Source: Rickettsiales bacterium UBA4270
GTDB lineage: Bacteria > Pseudomonadota > Alphaproteobacteria > Rickettsiales > Deianiraeaceae
NCBI GenBank assembly: GCA_002395105.1
Contig: DGWA01000003.1
Location: forward strand, 17,590-81,589
Length of the DNA stretch: 64,000 bases
Direction of reading: 5' to 3'
Shown: piece after piece, positions 1 to 10,270 of the stretch
Layout of the letters: the number at the start of each line of letters is the position of its first letter
How positions within the stretch are numbered: position 1 is the stretch's first letter
Made by a program: the position numbers and the translations under genes
The notes under the pieces: generated by a model
The model's database searches: none
Told to the model about the DNA's origin: nothing
The model's input: only the letters and a program-made list of their open reading frames with translations

Positions 1-2
1 GG

Positions 3-893
3 AGACAAGCAAAAGTTCAATTTTGTAAAGATTTTTTATTAGATAGTCATAGGCGTGATTTTACATTTAATGCATTATATGCTGGTATTGATGGAAAAAT
101 TTTAGATTTTCATAACGGTATTAATGACTTGAACAATCATGTTGTAAGATTTATAGGAGACGCTGAAAAACGAATAAAAGAAGATTACTTACGTATTGTT
201 AGATATTTTCGTTTTTTAGCAAAATTAAACTTTAAAATAGATAAAAAAAATAATAAATATATTGATGTTATAGTCAAAAACAAAGATGGATTAAAAAATA
301 TCTCCCATGAAAGAATTCGTAATGAAATTTTTAAGATAGATAAAGTTTCAATTTTTTATGTATTAAAACTTTTTAAAAAATGTGATTTAATTGAAGATAT
401 TTTTCTACTAAAAAATAGTATTAAGACGATAAACAATGAACAAGATATAGCATTATCTTTCAACAAAAAAAAGATAAAATCTGACAATACATTCTATATT
501 ATATATTTTATATGTTTTTTCTTCAAATTTAGCAAAGATTTAGAAATTTTAAAAAAATCTTTATGTTTTTCAAAAAAAGAGTGTATTTTTCTTGATTTTA
601 TAATTGAATTTTGGCATCTAACAAATAGTGGTCGTGAATTAACATTTGATGCTAAAATGGAGATATTCTATCTTTTTAAGAAAAATAAATTTGATATAAA
701 TAACGCTATAGATTTTATTAAAAATGTTTATTTTTCATTTTCTTGTGGTGAAGATGTATTAAAGTTTGTTAAAAAATGCAATAAATTTATGATCAAGGCG
801 CAAAATATAGAACATTTAAGGAAACTATATTCTGGTAAAGCACTTGGCGATAAAATAAAACAATTTGAACAAGAATTTATTTCTAAAATTTAA
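3..893 (+). CDS. cca: CCA-adding enzyme / tRNA nucleotidyltransferase, 5' end cut by window edge
   Basis: Adds or repairs the 3' CCA end of tRNAs in the cytoplasm. The frame is open from base 3 and enters the window mid-gene. The first visible part carries RRDFTFNALY, matching the class II nucleotidyltransferase motif RRDFTxNAL, followed by the DFHNGINDL region and the EDYLRIVRYFRF motif that contacts ATP and CTP. The rest is a helical, poorly conserved tail, as is normal for the family. The TTG at 129 lies inside the conserved domain and is not a real start. The N-terminal GGxVRD and DxD catalytic motifs lie before the window. A poly(A) polymerase of the same superfamily cannot be excluded. 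It is convergent with the pilus ATPase gene, with a 17 nt gap. Confidence 0.85.
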   Translation, partial: RQAKVQFCKDFLLDSHRRDFTFNALYAGIDGKILDFHNGINDLNNHVVRFIGDAEKRIKEDYLRIVRYFRFLAKLNFKIDKKNNKYIDVIVKNKDGLKNISHERIRNEIFKIDKVSIFYVLKLFKKCDLIEDIFLLKNSIKTINNEQDIALSFNKKKIKSDNTFYIIYFICFFFKFSKDLEILKKSLCFSKKECIFLDFIIEFWHLTNSGRELTFDAKMEIFYLFKKNKFDINNAIDFIKNVYFSFSCGEDVLKFVKKCNKFMIKAQNIEHLRKLYSGKALGDKIKQFEQEFISKI

Positions 894-910
894 ATGTTTA
901 ATATTATAAT

Positions 911-2710
911 TTAGTGTTCTTCATCAAGATATCTTGAATATTCTGTCATGTCTACAACTCTTTGAATTTCTTCGAATGAAGTAATGCCTTTTGCAATTTT
1001 TAATATTGCATCTCTTTGCATTGATATGAACCCACTTTTTTTAGCAACATCTGTAATTGACTTTATGGTTGGATTACTTGTCACGGTGTCTTTAAGATTT
1101 TGATCCATCATTAGTACTTCAGAAACTGCAATTCTTCCTTTGAATCCAGTTTGATTACATTTTTCACAGCCAACTGGAAAACATATTTTATACTCTTTCT
1201 CTTGATTAAGTTCAAACACTTTTTTCATTTTTTGTGACATTAATTTTTCTTTTTTGCAGTATCTACAAAGCCTTCTTGCTAATCTTTGTGCTATTATTGC
1301 AGTAAGACAATCGCTTAACATGTATGGTTGTATTCCTATATCTATTAATCGAGTTATTGTTGATAATGCACCATTTGTATGAAGTGTTGAAAAAACTTGA
1401 TGCCCTGTTATCGCCGATCTTACAGCTATTTCTGCTGTTTCTTTATCGCGTATTTCTCCTAAAAATATAATGTCAGGATCTTGACGAAGCAATGATCTTA
1501 ATCCACTACTAAAATCAAATCCAGCTCTATGATTTATTTCACTTTGTCTTATAAGAGGCATACGATATTCAACAGGTTCTTCTAGCGTCATTATATTATC
1601 ACCAACATTATTTATTATTGATAAAAGAGAGTATAAAGTTGTTGTTTTTCCGCTTCCGGTCGGCCCTGTGATTATAATTATTCCTTCTGGTTTTTTTAAT
1701 GCTAAATTTATTAATTTTAAATTGTGTTTATTAAATCCAAGATCGCCTAGTTTTGTTAAACTATGTGTTTTATCCAATATACGAATGACTATATTTTCTC
1801 CATAAATTGTAGGTATTGCTGATACACGAAAATCAATTTCGCGGCCTTGTATAGTCATAGACATTGCGCCATCTTGAGGTCTGTGCTGTTCGGCTATATT
1901 CATTCCAGATAAAACTTTTATACGTACGCAAATTCCACTCCAATAGTTTTTGTGAACTATTGTTTTATTTACTAAAATACCATCTATACGCATACGAATT
2001 CTAACAAACATTTCATCTGGTTCAATGTGAATATCTGATGCGTTACATTTAATGGCCTCATATAATAATGCATCTATAAATTTTACAATTGGTGTATTTT
2101 TTGTATTAACATCTTCTTTTTTTACGTTATTTACATTTATTTCTAATTCAGTTAATATGCTTGATAAATCGGCTATTACATTTCCATTATAAAATTTATC
2201 AACTGCTGCTATGAGTTCTGCTTCTGTATAAGGTATGGCTTCAATTTCTTTTCCATCAAAAAGTGCAGATATTTGATCCATTAATACGACATTATATGGA
2301 TTACTTGTTGCTATTATTATTTTTTCATCACTAGCTGATATTGGTAATACCTTATAATCTATTGCAAATTGAGTTGGTATTTTTTTTATTAATTCCATAT
2401 CAGGCACCATTTCGATTAGATTGATTTTGTTTTTTGTATCTTGATGTTTTTCAAAAATATTGTGAATAACACTGTCTGTGATGAAATTTAATTGTATCAA
2501 AACATCTATTATACTGTCACCGGTTTTATTTGCTTGTGTTTTTGCAACTTTTATCTGATCTTTTGTTAAAATTCCTTTTTTTACAAGTATGCCAAGCAGA
2601 TTATTTTTTTTACTATTATTTTGTTTTTGTTGTGTTAAATTATTATCATTTTTCTCAATATTTTTCGTATTATTACTTGATGTTATATCTTCTTTTAAAA
2701 TTGCACTCAT
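911..2710 (-). CDS. pilB: Type IV pilus assembly / type II secretion ATPase PilB (GspE family)
   Basis: Hexameric cytoplasmic ATPase that drives pilin polymerisation. An Asn/Lys-rich leader (residues 1-38) is followed by an MshEN/GspE N-terminal domain starting near LLGILVKKGILT. The motor domain follows, with Walker A GPTGSGKTTT (about residues 349-358), an Asp box, Walker B with DPDIIFLGEIRD and a His box GHQVFSTLHTN. A tetracysteine zinc site (CRYC and CEKC, about residues 480-520) is typical of PilB/GspE and absent from PilT. At 599 aa it has a normal length. A prepilin peptidase homologue lies at 19.7 kb and ComEC at 35.5 kb, so pilus-linked DNA uptake is possible. PilB and GspE cannot be separated without the other pilus genes. 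Confidence 0.9.
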   Translation of the reverse strand: MSAILKEDITSSNNTKNIEKNDNNLTQQKQNNSKKNNLLGILVKKGILTKDQIKVAKTQANKTGDSIIDVLIQLNFITDSVIHNIFEKHQDTKNKINLIEMVPDMELIKKIPTQFAIDYKVLPISASDEKIIIATSNPYNVVLMDQISALFDGKEIEAIPYTEAELIAAVDKFYNGNVIADLSSILTELEINVNNVKKEDVNTKNTPIVKFIDALLYEAIKCNASDIHIEPDEMFVRIRMRIDGILVNKTIVHKNYWSGICVRIKVLSGMNIAEQHRPQDGAMSMTIQGREIDFRVSAIPTIYGENIVIRILDKTHSLTKLGDLGFNKHNLKLINLALKKPEGIIIITGPTGSGKTTTLYSLLSIINNVGDNIMTLEEPVEYRMPLIRQSEINHRAGFDFSSGLRSLLRQDPDIIFLGEIRDKETAEIAVRSAITGHQVFSTLHTNGALSTITRLIDIGIQPYMLSDCLTAIIAQRLARRLCRYCKKEKLMSQKMKKVFELNQEKEYKICFPVGCEKCNQTGFKGRIAVSEVLMMDQNLKDTVTSNPTIKSITDVAKKSGFISMQRDAILKIAKGITSFEEIQRVVDMTEYSRYLDEEH

Positions 2711-2884
2711 TTTTTAAAACTTTTAAAGAAAAATATTTTCGCTGTATTATTCTGAAATTTATTGCGCATAAACAACTTTTCTAAAGAAACAAGCAATATG
2801 TCTTAAAGTCAAGTTTTTTATTAACTTCATTTGTACATATTTTATAATCTTCCATGATATTTTTTGTTTTCTATATAAGAATAT

Positions 2885-5800
2885 ATGATTGGTTTTGGTA
2901 GTTCTCGTGGCTCAGGCGGTATAACATCTTTTGCGAATAGGATAACAAATACTATTGTTACATCTTTTGGTTGTCCTTCGTTGAATACACTTGGTTTGAA
3001 TATTGGTAGCATTATAAACATGATAATATCAAACAAAGATGAAGTTAATACTGAATTAAAAGACATAACATTACAAACTTCGACGTATAATAAAATAATT
3101 CCGGAGGTTTTTGGATTAGTTCATATTGCTGGTAATTTAATGTGGTGCTCGGAAATAAAAAAAACTAATGTCTATCATCCACAAAAAGTTAATAAAAATG
3201 GCGTACAAAGTGCTTATTCTGAAAATTTTATTAGAGCATCTTTTGCTGTTGCAATTTGCAAAGGAGAAGTCGATGAAATAAAAAATGTATATGCTGATGG
3301 TGAACCGTTAAATCTTTCAACATACAACATAAAAATATACAAGGGAGATGAGAAACAAACAGAAGATCCAACTATGCAATCTTATCTTGGGATGGATATA
3401 CCTGCATTTCGTGGTTTATGCTATGCTGTATTTACTGATTTTCCAATGGAAGAATTTTACGGGAGAATACCAAATTTAACTTTTGATGTAGTTAGAAAGA
3501 AAGATATAATACAAGAAGATGACATGGAAAGTTTAGTTTCGGCAATTAATATAATACCTGGCAGTGGTGAATTTGTTTATGATACAATAACACAAAAGAA
3601 GAATAATGGCAATTGGCTTATGGGAAATTTTTATCAAACAGAAAAAACGACTTTAATAAACAATCATTCTTCAACAGAGTGTACAGATTCAGTAGATAGC
3701 TTAAACGATCTTCAATGTACTTTTCCTAATCTGAATTGGGTTTCTCTTGTTGTTTGTTGGTTTTGTGATAATACAAACAGCGATGATGCATTTATATTTC
3801 CTGCTGCGGAAAAAAATATCGATGATACCGAACCAGGTAAATGGAGTGTTGATGGTAAAACAAGGTTAACATGTAAATTTGTTGGTAAAGATGAAAATGG
3901 AAATATAAGATATGGAGGAACACCGTCCGATGATAGTGTTATTCGTTTTGCAAAAGAGATTAAAAGTAGAGGTCTTAAATTATGTCTTTACCCCATGTTG
4001 ATGGTCGATACAGATCAAAAACCTTGGAGAGGGCATATAACAGGATCGGCTGATAAAATTCATGATTTTTTTGTTAAAAAGGATGGGTACAATAATTTTA
4101 TAAAACACTATGTTAATCTTTTGAATGATCAAATTGATGCAGTGATAATTGGTTCTGAGATGAAAGGATTAACAAGCGTCAGAAACGAAGAAAATAAAAA
4201 CTATCCTGCTGTTGATGAATTTTGCAATCTTGCTGATGAGATTAGAAACATAATAAAACCAAATGTAAAAATAACATATGCTGCTGATTGGAGTGAGTAT
4301 CATCATGATAATTTTGGAATATATAATTTAGATAAGCTATGGGCTTGTAAGAATATTGATTATATAGGAATAGACGCTTATTTCCCTCTTACAGATAAAG
4401 CAATAACGACATATGATATAGAGGAAATAAAGAATGGTTGGAGAAGTGGAGAAGGTTGGGATTTTTATTATGCCGATGAAGAAAGAACAAAAAAAGATAA
4501 TTTATCTCCTGAATGGGCTTGGAAAAATGTTGAATATTTTTGGGAAAATTATCATTATAATCCAGATGGCACAAAAACAGAATGGGAACCAAAGAGTAAA
4601 AAAATATGGTTTACTGAATATGGTTTTCCATCTGTTGATTGTTGTACAAATCAACCTAATGTTTTTTATTCTCGTGGTAGTTTAGATAGTAGTTTCCCAA
4701 GAAATTCAACGGGAACTGTTGATTTTAAAGCACAAAGAGTTGCGATAACAGCTAGTGAATTAGCTTGGAAAAACAGTGAATGTGTTGAGGAAATGTTTTT
4801 GTATACATGGGATGCGCGTCCTTATCCGCATTTTCCAAATTTAAAAGATATCTGGTCTGATGCATATTGCTGGGAGTATGGTCATTTCATGAATGGAAAA
4901 AGTGGTTTTACATCATTGGCAAATGTTGTAAATCATTTATGTAAAAAAGCTGGTCTTAAAGAAGATGAGTTTGATGTTTCTTTACTTAAAGGAAACGTAA
5001 TTGAAGGATATGTTTTGAATGATAAAAAGAGTATTTTAAGTCATTTAAAAACATTAGCAGCAGTATATAACTTTGATGCTTTTATTGATGGGACAAAAAT
5101 TTACTTTAAATCTTTAAAAGATACTAAAAATCATATAATAGATGTTAATGAAATAATTGTAGATCAAAAAACTGGTAAATTATTATTTGAACTAGAAAGT
5201 GTTGGAGATACAGCTTTACCATCTTCCATAGAACTATTGTATGTAGATGCTTCTAAAAATTACAGCACATCAACAGTTATAGCAAAAGATAATAGTGAGA
5301 ATTCATTTTCTTTTGGTTTTTCTGTTCCTGTTCCAATGAGTGCAACGCAAGCTCAAGAAATTGTGTGGAGAATGTTGTCTGATTTATCAAATCAAAAGAT
5401 GAATTATTTAATAAGATTACCAATTTCATTTTTAAAAATTTCACCATTAGATACAATAACTATAAATTATCAAAATCAACGACATTTAATTCGTGTAAAA
5501 AGTATTGACATCATAAATGGTACAGAAATACAAATTATTGGTAATTCGGTAGTATCGAATGATAATATAATCACTAATATAGAATGCGCAGAACAAGATT
5601 TTACATCTATTGAAAAAGCAGGATATGTAGCAGATACTAATTTTGAACTTTTTGAACTTTATAATATAAATAACAGGATTCTTTCCGATACATTTGTATT
5701 TTATTGTGCTATTTGGAGCAATGATAAAACTTGGAATGGCGCAAGTATATATTGTTCCGATGATAATGAACAGAATTATTATCCTATAAAGTACGTAGAT

Positions 5801-6529
5801 AAAGAATCTAGCGTTGGGATGTTAATCTCATTTGTTCAAGACAATAATATATCTCCTAATTTTATTGATAAACAGACGAGTTTCTTTTTCTCACTTTTGA
5901 ATGAAAATAGAAAATTGTATTCAATAACAGATGATGAATTTTTTCAAATGAAAAATAAAATTTTAATTGGAGATGAGATTATTGCTTTTAGAGATGTTAG
6001 AATTGTTAATAAAAATATATACAAAATATCATATTTGCTTAGGGGGAGGTTTAACACAGAAGAAAAAATTTTGTCTCACAAAACAGGGGATAGGGTTATT
6101 TTACTTGACGATGATGTTGTTGATATAAATATTCCATTTTCACAAAAAGGTAAAACTTTGTATATAAAAGCGGTTTCATACGGCGATAGTATTACTAATG
6201 TAAAATCTAAAAAAATAACTTTAAATGCATTTAGTAATATTGATTATGATGCTAAAAATTTTAACAAATCATTATTAGATAATGGTGATATTTTATTGTC
6301 ATTTTCTGTTAGAAAAAACTATAAATTATTTTCTAAAAACAATACAATCATAACAAATAATTTATTACTTACAATTAAGAGAAAGGATGATAGTTCCGTT
6401 GTTAGACAGGTTAAAATTCAAAATGACAATAAGTTTGTATATACAAAATTGATGCAAATTGAAGATTTTAGCAAAGAAGTAAATGTTGATTATTTTGAAT
6501 ATAGCGTTGAAAATCTTTTCTTGGTTTAA
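2885..6529 (+). CDS. GTA / phage tail host-specificity protein with TIM-barrel-like domain (RcGTA gp15-like)
   Basis: Large tail-tip protein (1214 aa) homologous to the gp15 protein of the Rhodobacter gene transfer agent. A Gly/Ser-rich start leads into an N-terminal structural region. The GTA TIM-barrel-like domain spans about residues 280-690 and contains landmarks such as WFTEYGFPSVDCCTNQPNVF, the sequence FLYTWDARPYPHFP and YCWEYGHFMNG. A phage-tail_3-like domain follows at roughly 720-860, then a divergent C-terminal region. It stands alone among housekeeping genes. Only a portal-protein homologue at 48.3 kb recalls the rest of the GTA cluster, an arrangement known in Rickettsiales. The frame is intact over 3.6 kb, which argues for selection. 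The stop TAA shares the palindrome TTAA with the prfB stop on the other strand. Confidence 0.88.
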   Translation: MIGFGSSRGSGGITSFANRITNTIVTSFGCPSLNTLGLNIGSIINMIISNKDEVNTELKDITLQTSTYNKIIPEVFGLVHIAGNLMWCSEIKKTNVYHPQKVNKNGVQSAYSENFIRASFAVAICKGEVDEIKNVYADGEPLNLSTYNIKIYKGDEKQTEDPTMQSYLGMDIPAFRGLCYAVFTDFPMEEFYGRIPNLTFDVVRKKDIIQEDDMESLVSAINIIPGSGEFVYDTITQKKNNGNWLMGNFYQTEKTTLINNHSSTECTDSVDSLNDLQCTFPNLNWVSLVVCWFCDNTNSDDAFIFPAAEKNIDDTEPGKWSVDGKTRLTCKFVGKDENGNIRYGGTPSDDSVIRFAKEIKSRGLKLCLYPMLMVDTDQKPWRGHITGSADKIHDFFVKKDGYNNFIKHYVNLLNDQIDAVIIGSEMKGLTSVRNEENKNYPAVDEFCNLADEIRNIIKPNVKITYAADWSEYHHDNFGIYNLDKLWACKNIDYIGIDAYFPLTDKAITTYDIEEIKNGWRSGEGWDFYYADEERTKKDNLSPEWAWKNVEYFWENYHYNPDGTKTEWEPKSKKIWFTEYGFPSVDCCTNQPNVFYSRGSLDSSFPRNSTGTVDFKAQRVAITASELAWKNSECVEEMFLYTWDARPYPHFPNLKDIWSDAYCWEYGHFMNGKSGFTSLANVVNHLCKKAGLKEDEFDVSLLKGNVIEGYVLNDKKSILSHLKTLAAVYNFDAFIDGTKIYFKSLKDTKNHIIDVNEIIVDQKTGKLLFELESVGDTALPSSIELLYVDASKNYSTSTVIAKDNSENSFSFGFSVPVPMSATQAQEIVWRMLSDLSNQKMNYLIRLPISFLKISPLDTITINYQNQRHLIRVKSIDIINGTEIQIIGNSVVSNDNIITNIECAEQDFTSIEKAGYVADTNFELFELYNINNRILSDTFVFYCAIWSNDKTWNGASIYCSDDNEQNYYPIKYVDKESSVGMLISFVQDNNISPNFIDKQTSFFFSLLNENRKLYSITDDEFFQMKNKILIGDEIIAFRDVRIVNKNIYKISYLLRGRFNTEEKILSHKTGDRVILLDDDVVDINIPFSQKGKTLYIKAVSYGDSITNVKSKKITLNAFSNIDYDAKNFNKSLLDNGDILLSFSVRKNYKLFSKNNTIITNNLLLTIKRKDDSSVVRQVKIQNDNKFVYTKLMQIEDFSKEVNVDYFEYSVENLFLV

Positions 6530-7635
6530 TTAGTGTTTTTTGCATTGTGTTGTAAAACACTTTCGATTATGTCATCAAGATCTCCGTCTAGAACTGCATT
6601 TGCGTTGCTAATTTCTATACCACTGCGTAGATCTTTAACCATTTTATATGGATGTAGAACATAATTTCGTATTTGATTTCCCCATGAAATATCGCTTTTT
6701 GCTTCTTCTTGTGCTTTTTTTACATCATTTTGTTTTTTTAATTCTACTTCATACAACTTAGATTTTAGCATCTTCATTGCATTTTCTCTGTTTTGTAATT
6801 GTGATCTTTGTGTCTGCGAACTTGCAACAATTCCAGTTGGAATATGTGTAATTCTAACTGCACTTTCTGTTTTGTTAACATGTTGTCCGCCAGCACCGGA
6901 TGAACGATAGACATCAATCCTTATGTCTGATGGGTTTATGTTTATATCTATATTTTCATTAACTTCTGGATAACAAAAAACTCCAGCAAAACTAGTTTGT
7001 CTCTTTCCATTAGCATTAAAAGGAGAAATTCTGACTAAACGATGAGTTCCAGTTTCATTTTTTAATAATCCATAAGCATATTCTCCACTTATTTGAATTA
7101 CTACACTTTTAATTCCAGCTTCTTCGCCATCAAGTTTATCGATTATTTCTGACTTGAATTTTTTATTATCAGCCCACATTAAATACATACGCAATAACAT
7201 TGAAGCCCAGTCGTTGCTTTCTGTTCCACCTGCGCCTGAATTTATTTCTAAAAATGCATTACAATTGTCTGTGTTTTTTGTAAATATTGATTTAATACGC
7301 AATTGTTTTATTTTTTTTTGTAATGATATAGCTGTTTTTTCACATTCATTTAAAATGTTTTCATCTAAATCATGTTCTGGCAATTGTAAAATATCATTTA
7401 AATTTTCAATATCACTTTTTAATGTATTAAAACTTTCTACTATATTAGTAATTGATGTTTTTTCTTTGGATAAAGATGCAAAAGTTTTTATATTTGACCA
7501 ATCGGTTGTTCCAATTTCTTCTTCTATATCGTTTAATCTTTTTCGTTTTTGCTCTATATGCATAATTTGATCCATGTTTTTAATTTCTTCTGCAAGAAAA
7601 GATGTTATTTGTTTTATTTCAAATAAAGTTAGCAT
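6526..7635 (-). CDS. prfB: Peptide chain release factor 2
   Basis: Recognises UGA and UAA stop codons and triggers peptide release at the ribosome. The protein is 369 aa, the usual RF2 length. The stop-codon reading tripeptide SPF (in VRISPFNANG, about residue 203) identifies RF2 rather than RF1. The catalytic GGQ lies in RSSGAGGQHVNKTESAVR (about residue 248). The autoregulatory +1 frameshift found near codon 25 in many bacteria is absent: the frame is open from ATG to stop with no internal UGA. The gene ends inside TTAA together with the convergent GTA tail gene. Its presence fits the standard genetic code, with UGA as stop. Confidence 0.97.
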   Translation of the reverse strand: MLTLFEIKQITSFLAEEIKNMDQIMHIEQKRKRLNDIEEEIGTTDWSNIKTFASLSKEKTSITNIVESFNTLKSDIENLNDILQLPEHDLDENILNECEKTAISLQKKIKQLRIKSIFTKNTDNCNAFLEINSGAGGTESNDWASMLLRMYLMWADNKKFKSEIIDKLDGEEAGIKSVVIQISGEYAYGLLKNETGTHRLVRISPFNANGKRQTSFAGVFCYPEVNENIDININPSDIRIDVYRSSGAGGQHVNKTESAVRITHIPTGIVASSQTQRSQLQNRENAMKMLKSKLYEVELKKQNDVKKAQEEAKSDISWGNQIRNYVLHPYKMVKDLRSGIEISNANAVLDGDLDDIIESVLQHNAKNTN

Positions 7636-7699
7636 AGTTATATTTTATATACTATAAAAGTAATTTTCAAGCTTGACTGTTTTTTATTTAAAATTTTAA

Positions 7700-8965
7700 T
7701 TATTTATTGAAGATAATATTCATTTTTCCCCATAAATTATAGTTTTTACTTGTTAGATCTGTTATATTTGAAATTTTACATAAAGCCATCATGTTTATAA
7801 TATCTTCAACAAAAACTTTTTGTTTTTCAGTATTTTTATCCCCATTTATACTATTAATTTTTATATCAGAAATACTTTTATCTTGGTTATAGAACACAGA
7901 TATATTTATTTCTCGTAAAGAATTGTTATTTTTATTTTTTTTGTACCAACATTTTTCAAAATTATATTCTAAATAAGTTAATATTTTAATTTCATCTGCA
8001 CTTAAATTATTTTCAATCGCATCTTTATTAAATACACTATTTTGCGCATTTTGTATATTTCCATCAATTACTAAAACTGGATCTAAAAATACAAACGATG
8101 ATGTTGTATCTTCATTTTTAATTTGTTGCACGGCATTTCCTGTTTTATTATTATTTTTTTTATTTTTTTCGTAAAATATCTTGTTACCATATCTATCATA
8201 GCCAGTATGTATAACTTGTCCTTTTTTTTCTTCTTTTCTATATAGTGCAGCTCGCCAAATTTTTATTAAACTTTCGAATATACTTCTATCCTTGCGTATA
8301 TCTTTATCTGCTATTTTTCCAATTTTTTTATTTGTTGTTGAAATCTTTACATTTTGTTTTTTGTTATTTTTTTTAAATTCTATTGGATTATTTCTTAAAT
8401 TACTTCCTGCTTCTTGTATAACGAAATACTGTTTTTCTTCAACTTTTTTTTTTCTATCTGGTGGTAGAATATTGATTTTATTTTTTACATTATTGTTATT
8501 TGAAGATGTTTCGGTTGCAATATATTCATCATTTTGCATTTCGTCTTTATTGATTGTATATGTTGTTTTATTTAGTTCTGCTAGTTTTTTTAAACTTTCA
8601 GGCTCTACTTCATATTCTTTTATTTGTTTTTTTCTTTGATTAACCAACCATTTATTAAGATTATCTATTAATTTTTCTTGATTTTTTTTTGGTTCATATT
8701 CTTGCTTTTTTCGTAAGCTAGATGGCTTCCAATTTTTCTTATCAATCATAAATTCATATTCTTCTGGTGTTATGTAGTCTATCCATATATGATTTAATGG
8801 TTTTTTATTTAACATATCAATTCTATTATTTTTGTCGGTTAAATAAGAAGAATAACTTGACATTAATACTGAAAATATGACACCAAATACCATTGAAATA
8901 GCCATCATATATTCTTCTTTATTTATATATTTATAAAAGTGTTGTTTAATATTAAAAAATTTCAT
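7700..8965 (-). CDS. tolA: TolA-like periplasmic-spanning protein of the Tol system
   Basis: Third gene of a tolQ-tolR-tolA order. It has a short cytoplasmic N-terminus, one membrane helix (about residues 20-40, MMAISMVFGVIFSVLMSS), a long Lys/Asn/Glu-rich linker (about 60-260) and a compact C-terminal domain. The C-terminal domain starts after LSADEIKIL, keeps the CW dipeptide of alphaproteobacterial TolA C-terminal domains (FEKCWYKK) and ends with YNLWGKMNIIFNK. TolA links the inner-membrane TolQR motor to TolB/Pal and the outer membrane and helps constriction. The assignment rests on position and architecture more than identity. No tolB or pal is seen nearby. Confidence 0.65.
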   Translation of the reverse strand: MKFFNIKQHFYKYINKEEYMMAISMVFGVIFSVLMSSYSSYLTDKNNRIDMLNKKPLNHIWIDYITPEEYEFMIDKKNWKPSSLRKKQEYEPKKNQEKLIDNLNKWLVNQRKKQIKEYEVEPESLKKLAELNKTTYTINKDEMQNDEYIATETSSNNNNVKNKINILPPDRKKKVEEKQYFVIQEAGSNLRNNPIEFKKNNKKQNVKISTTNKKIGKIADKDIRKDRSIFESLIKIWRAALYRKEEKKGQVIHTGYDRYGNKIFYEKNKKNNNKTGNAVQQIKNEDTTSSFVFLDPVLVIDGNIQNAQNSVFNKDAIENNLSADEIKILTYLEYNFEKCWYKKNKNNNSLREINISVFYNQDKSISDIKINSINGDKNTEKQKVFVEDIINMMALCKISNITDLTSKNYNLWGKMNIIFNK

Positions 8966-8987
8966 AAATAACTAAAGTATTAACTTT

Positions 8988-9425
8988 CTATTGTCCAGAA
9001 TACTTGTTTACAAGCGTTATGTCAACAAAACCAGCATTATTTAAAATTTGTAATAAAGAAATAATTGAATTATAACTGACTTCTTTTTCTGCTTTTATAA
9101 AAACTTTTATTTCTTCAAAAGGAATATCTTTGTGTATAATTTTTATTGCATCAATTATTTGATTAACTGCTATTTGGGTATTATTTATTATAATTTTACC
9201 ATCATTTTTGTATAAAATAGTTACGTATGTAAAGTCATCAAATATTTCAATTGGTTGAGTATTTAGTCTTGGAGTATCAACTTTAATACCAGTTATTACT
9301 GGCGGCATAACAGCGATAACACACATTGTCAACAAAGCAAATGTTGTCGCTATAGGAAGGCAACTAGGTATTGGCATTTTTCTTGGTTTACGTCTAAAAT
9401 TATGATTTTTATATATTTTTATCAT
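8988..9425 (-). CDS. tolR: TolR/ExbD-family protein lacking the conserved membrane aspartate
   Basis: Biopolymer-transport protein of 145 aa with a basic cytoplasmic N-terminus, one transmembrane segment and a periplasmic domain, directly downstream of tolQ. In TolR/ExbD the helix begins with a Pro-Leu-Ile-Asp block and ends in Pro; the Asp is central to proton use. Here the segment PIATTFALLTMCVIAVMP aligns without gaps (18 residues from Pro to Pro), but the Asp position is Thr27. The following GIKVDTPR matches the family consensus GIxVDLP, so the alignment is firm. Either the proton path differs here or this TolR has become structural. The substitution is read directly from the DNA around 9345. 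Confidence 0.8.
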   Translation of the reverse strand: MIKIYKNHNFRRKPRKMPIPSCLPIATTFALLTMCVIAVMPPVITGIKVDTPRLNTQPIEIFDDFTYVTILYKNDGKIIINNTQIAVNQIIDAIKIIHKDIPFEEIKVFIKAEKEVSYNSIISLLQILNNAGFVDITLVNKYSGQ

Positions 9426-9440
9426 ATTAATATTATATAC

Positions 9441-10235
9441 TTAAATATCATCATTCGTGTTATCAGTTTTTTTTTGTTGAGTATTTTGTTTTTGTTCATT
9501 TTTATCTGGTTTGCTTTCTATAGATGTTTGTTTATTCGTACTATTGTTTAAATCAGTGCTGTCTATATTGCGAAACAGTAAATTTAATAGTTCAATTATG
9601 TATTTATCGATACTATCACTGATATGTTGTATATTTTTGTCGAAGTACCAAAATAAAAACATTGCTATAATTGTCGCAATTGTTGAAAATACTAAACATA
9701 TCAATGCACCACCAATACCAATCCCTGCTGTATTAAGCGTTATACCATTTTCAAGATCTAAATTATAAAATACATCGATAAGTCCAATTACCGTACCTAA
9801 AAGTCCAATAAATGGTATTGCGTGAATAAATGTTGATAAAATATCCATGTAATTTTCACATACTCGCATTATTGATATTTTTTGACAATGTGTAGCATTT
9901 AATATTCTTTCCTTTATATCTTGTCGTAAACTTTCAACTTTAATTAAATTTTCATCTTCTTTCCATTCTTCATATGCTGCTTTAAATATTAATCCAAGAG
10001 GGTGGTTTAGGTTTTTTTCGTGATTTGCTTCATAAAATTGTTTTATTTGTATTCCGGACCAAAATTGTTCTTCAAAACTTTTGATGTAGCTTTTTATTGC
10101 TAAAAGTTTTTTTATTTTAGATAGTCCTATCGCGACAATTAATGATAGTAAAAAAAATAAAAATAAAACTATCAGTTTTATATAAATACTAGAGTAAAAT
10201 AAATATTTAATTGTATACATAATATTTATATACAT
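9441..10235 (-). CDS. tolQ: TolQ/ExbB-family proton channel protein
   Basis: Inner-membrane motor subunit of the Tol-Pal system, 264 aa. It has an N-terminal membrane helix, a cytoplasmic loop and two further helices. The signature IPFIGLLGTVIGLIDVFYNL (about residues 140-160) is the TolQ/ExbB/MotA core motif, followed by the last helix with GGALICLVFSTIATIIAMFL. The C-terminus is a Gln/Asn/Lys-rich tail. It lies 15 nt upstream of tolR and 35 nt downstream of lolD, so the four genes are probably co-transcribed leftward. An alternative ATG lies five codons in, at 10220. TolQ is preferred over ExbB because of the TolA-like gene that follows. Confidence 0.88.
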   Translation of the reverse strand: MYINIMYTIKYLFYSSIYIKLIVLFLFFLLSLIVAIGLSKIKKLLAIKSYIKSFEEQFWSGIQIKQFYEANHEKNLNHPLGLIFKAAYEEWKEDENLIKVESLRQDIKERILNATHCQKISIMRVCENYMDILSTFIHAIPFIGLLGTVIGLIDVFYNLDLENGITLNTAGIGIGGALICLVFSTIATIIAMFLFWYFDKNIQHISDSIDKYIIELLNLLFRNIDSTDLNNSTNKQTSIESKPDKNEQKQNTQQKKTDNTNDDI

Positions 10236-10270
10236 TTTAATATTTTATTATTTTTTTGCAAAATTTATGT

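Noticed and set aside
7500..7635. Programmed +1 frameshift in prfB
   Set aside because: The frame is open from ATG to stop, without an in-frame UGA in the early codons.
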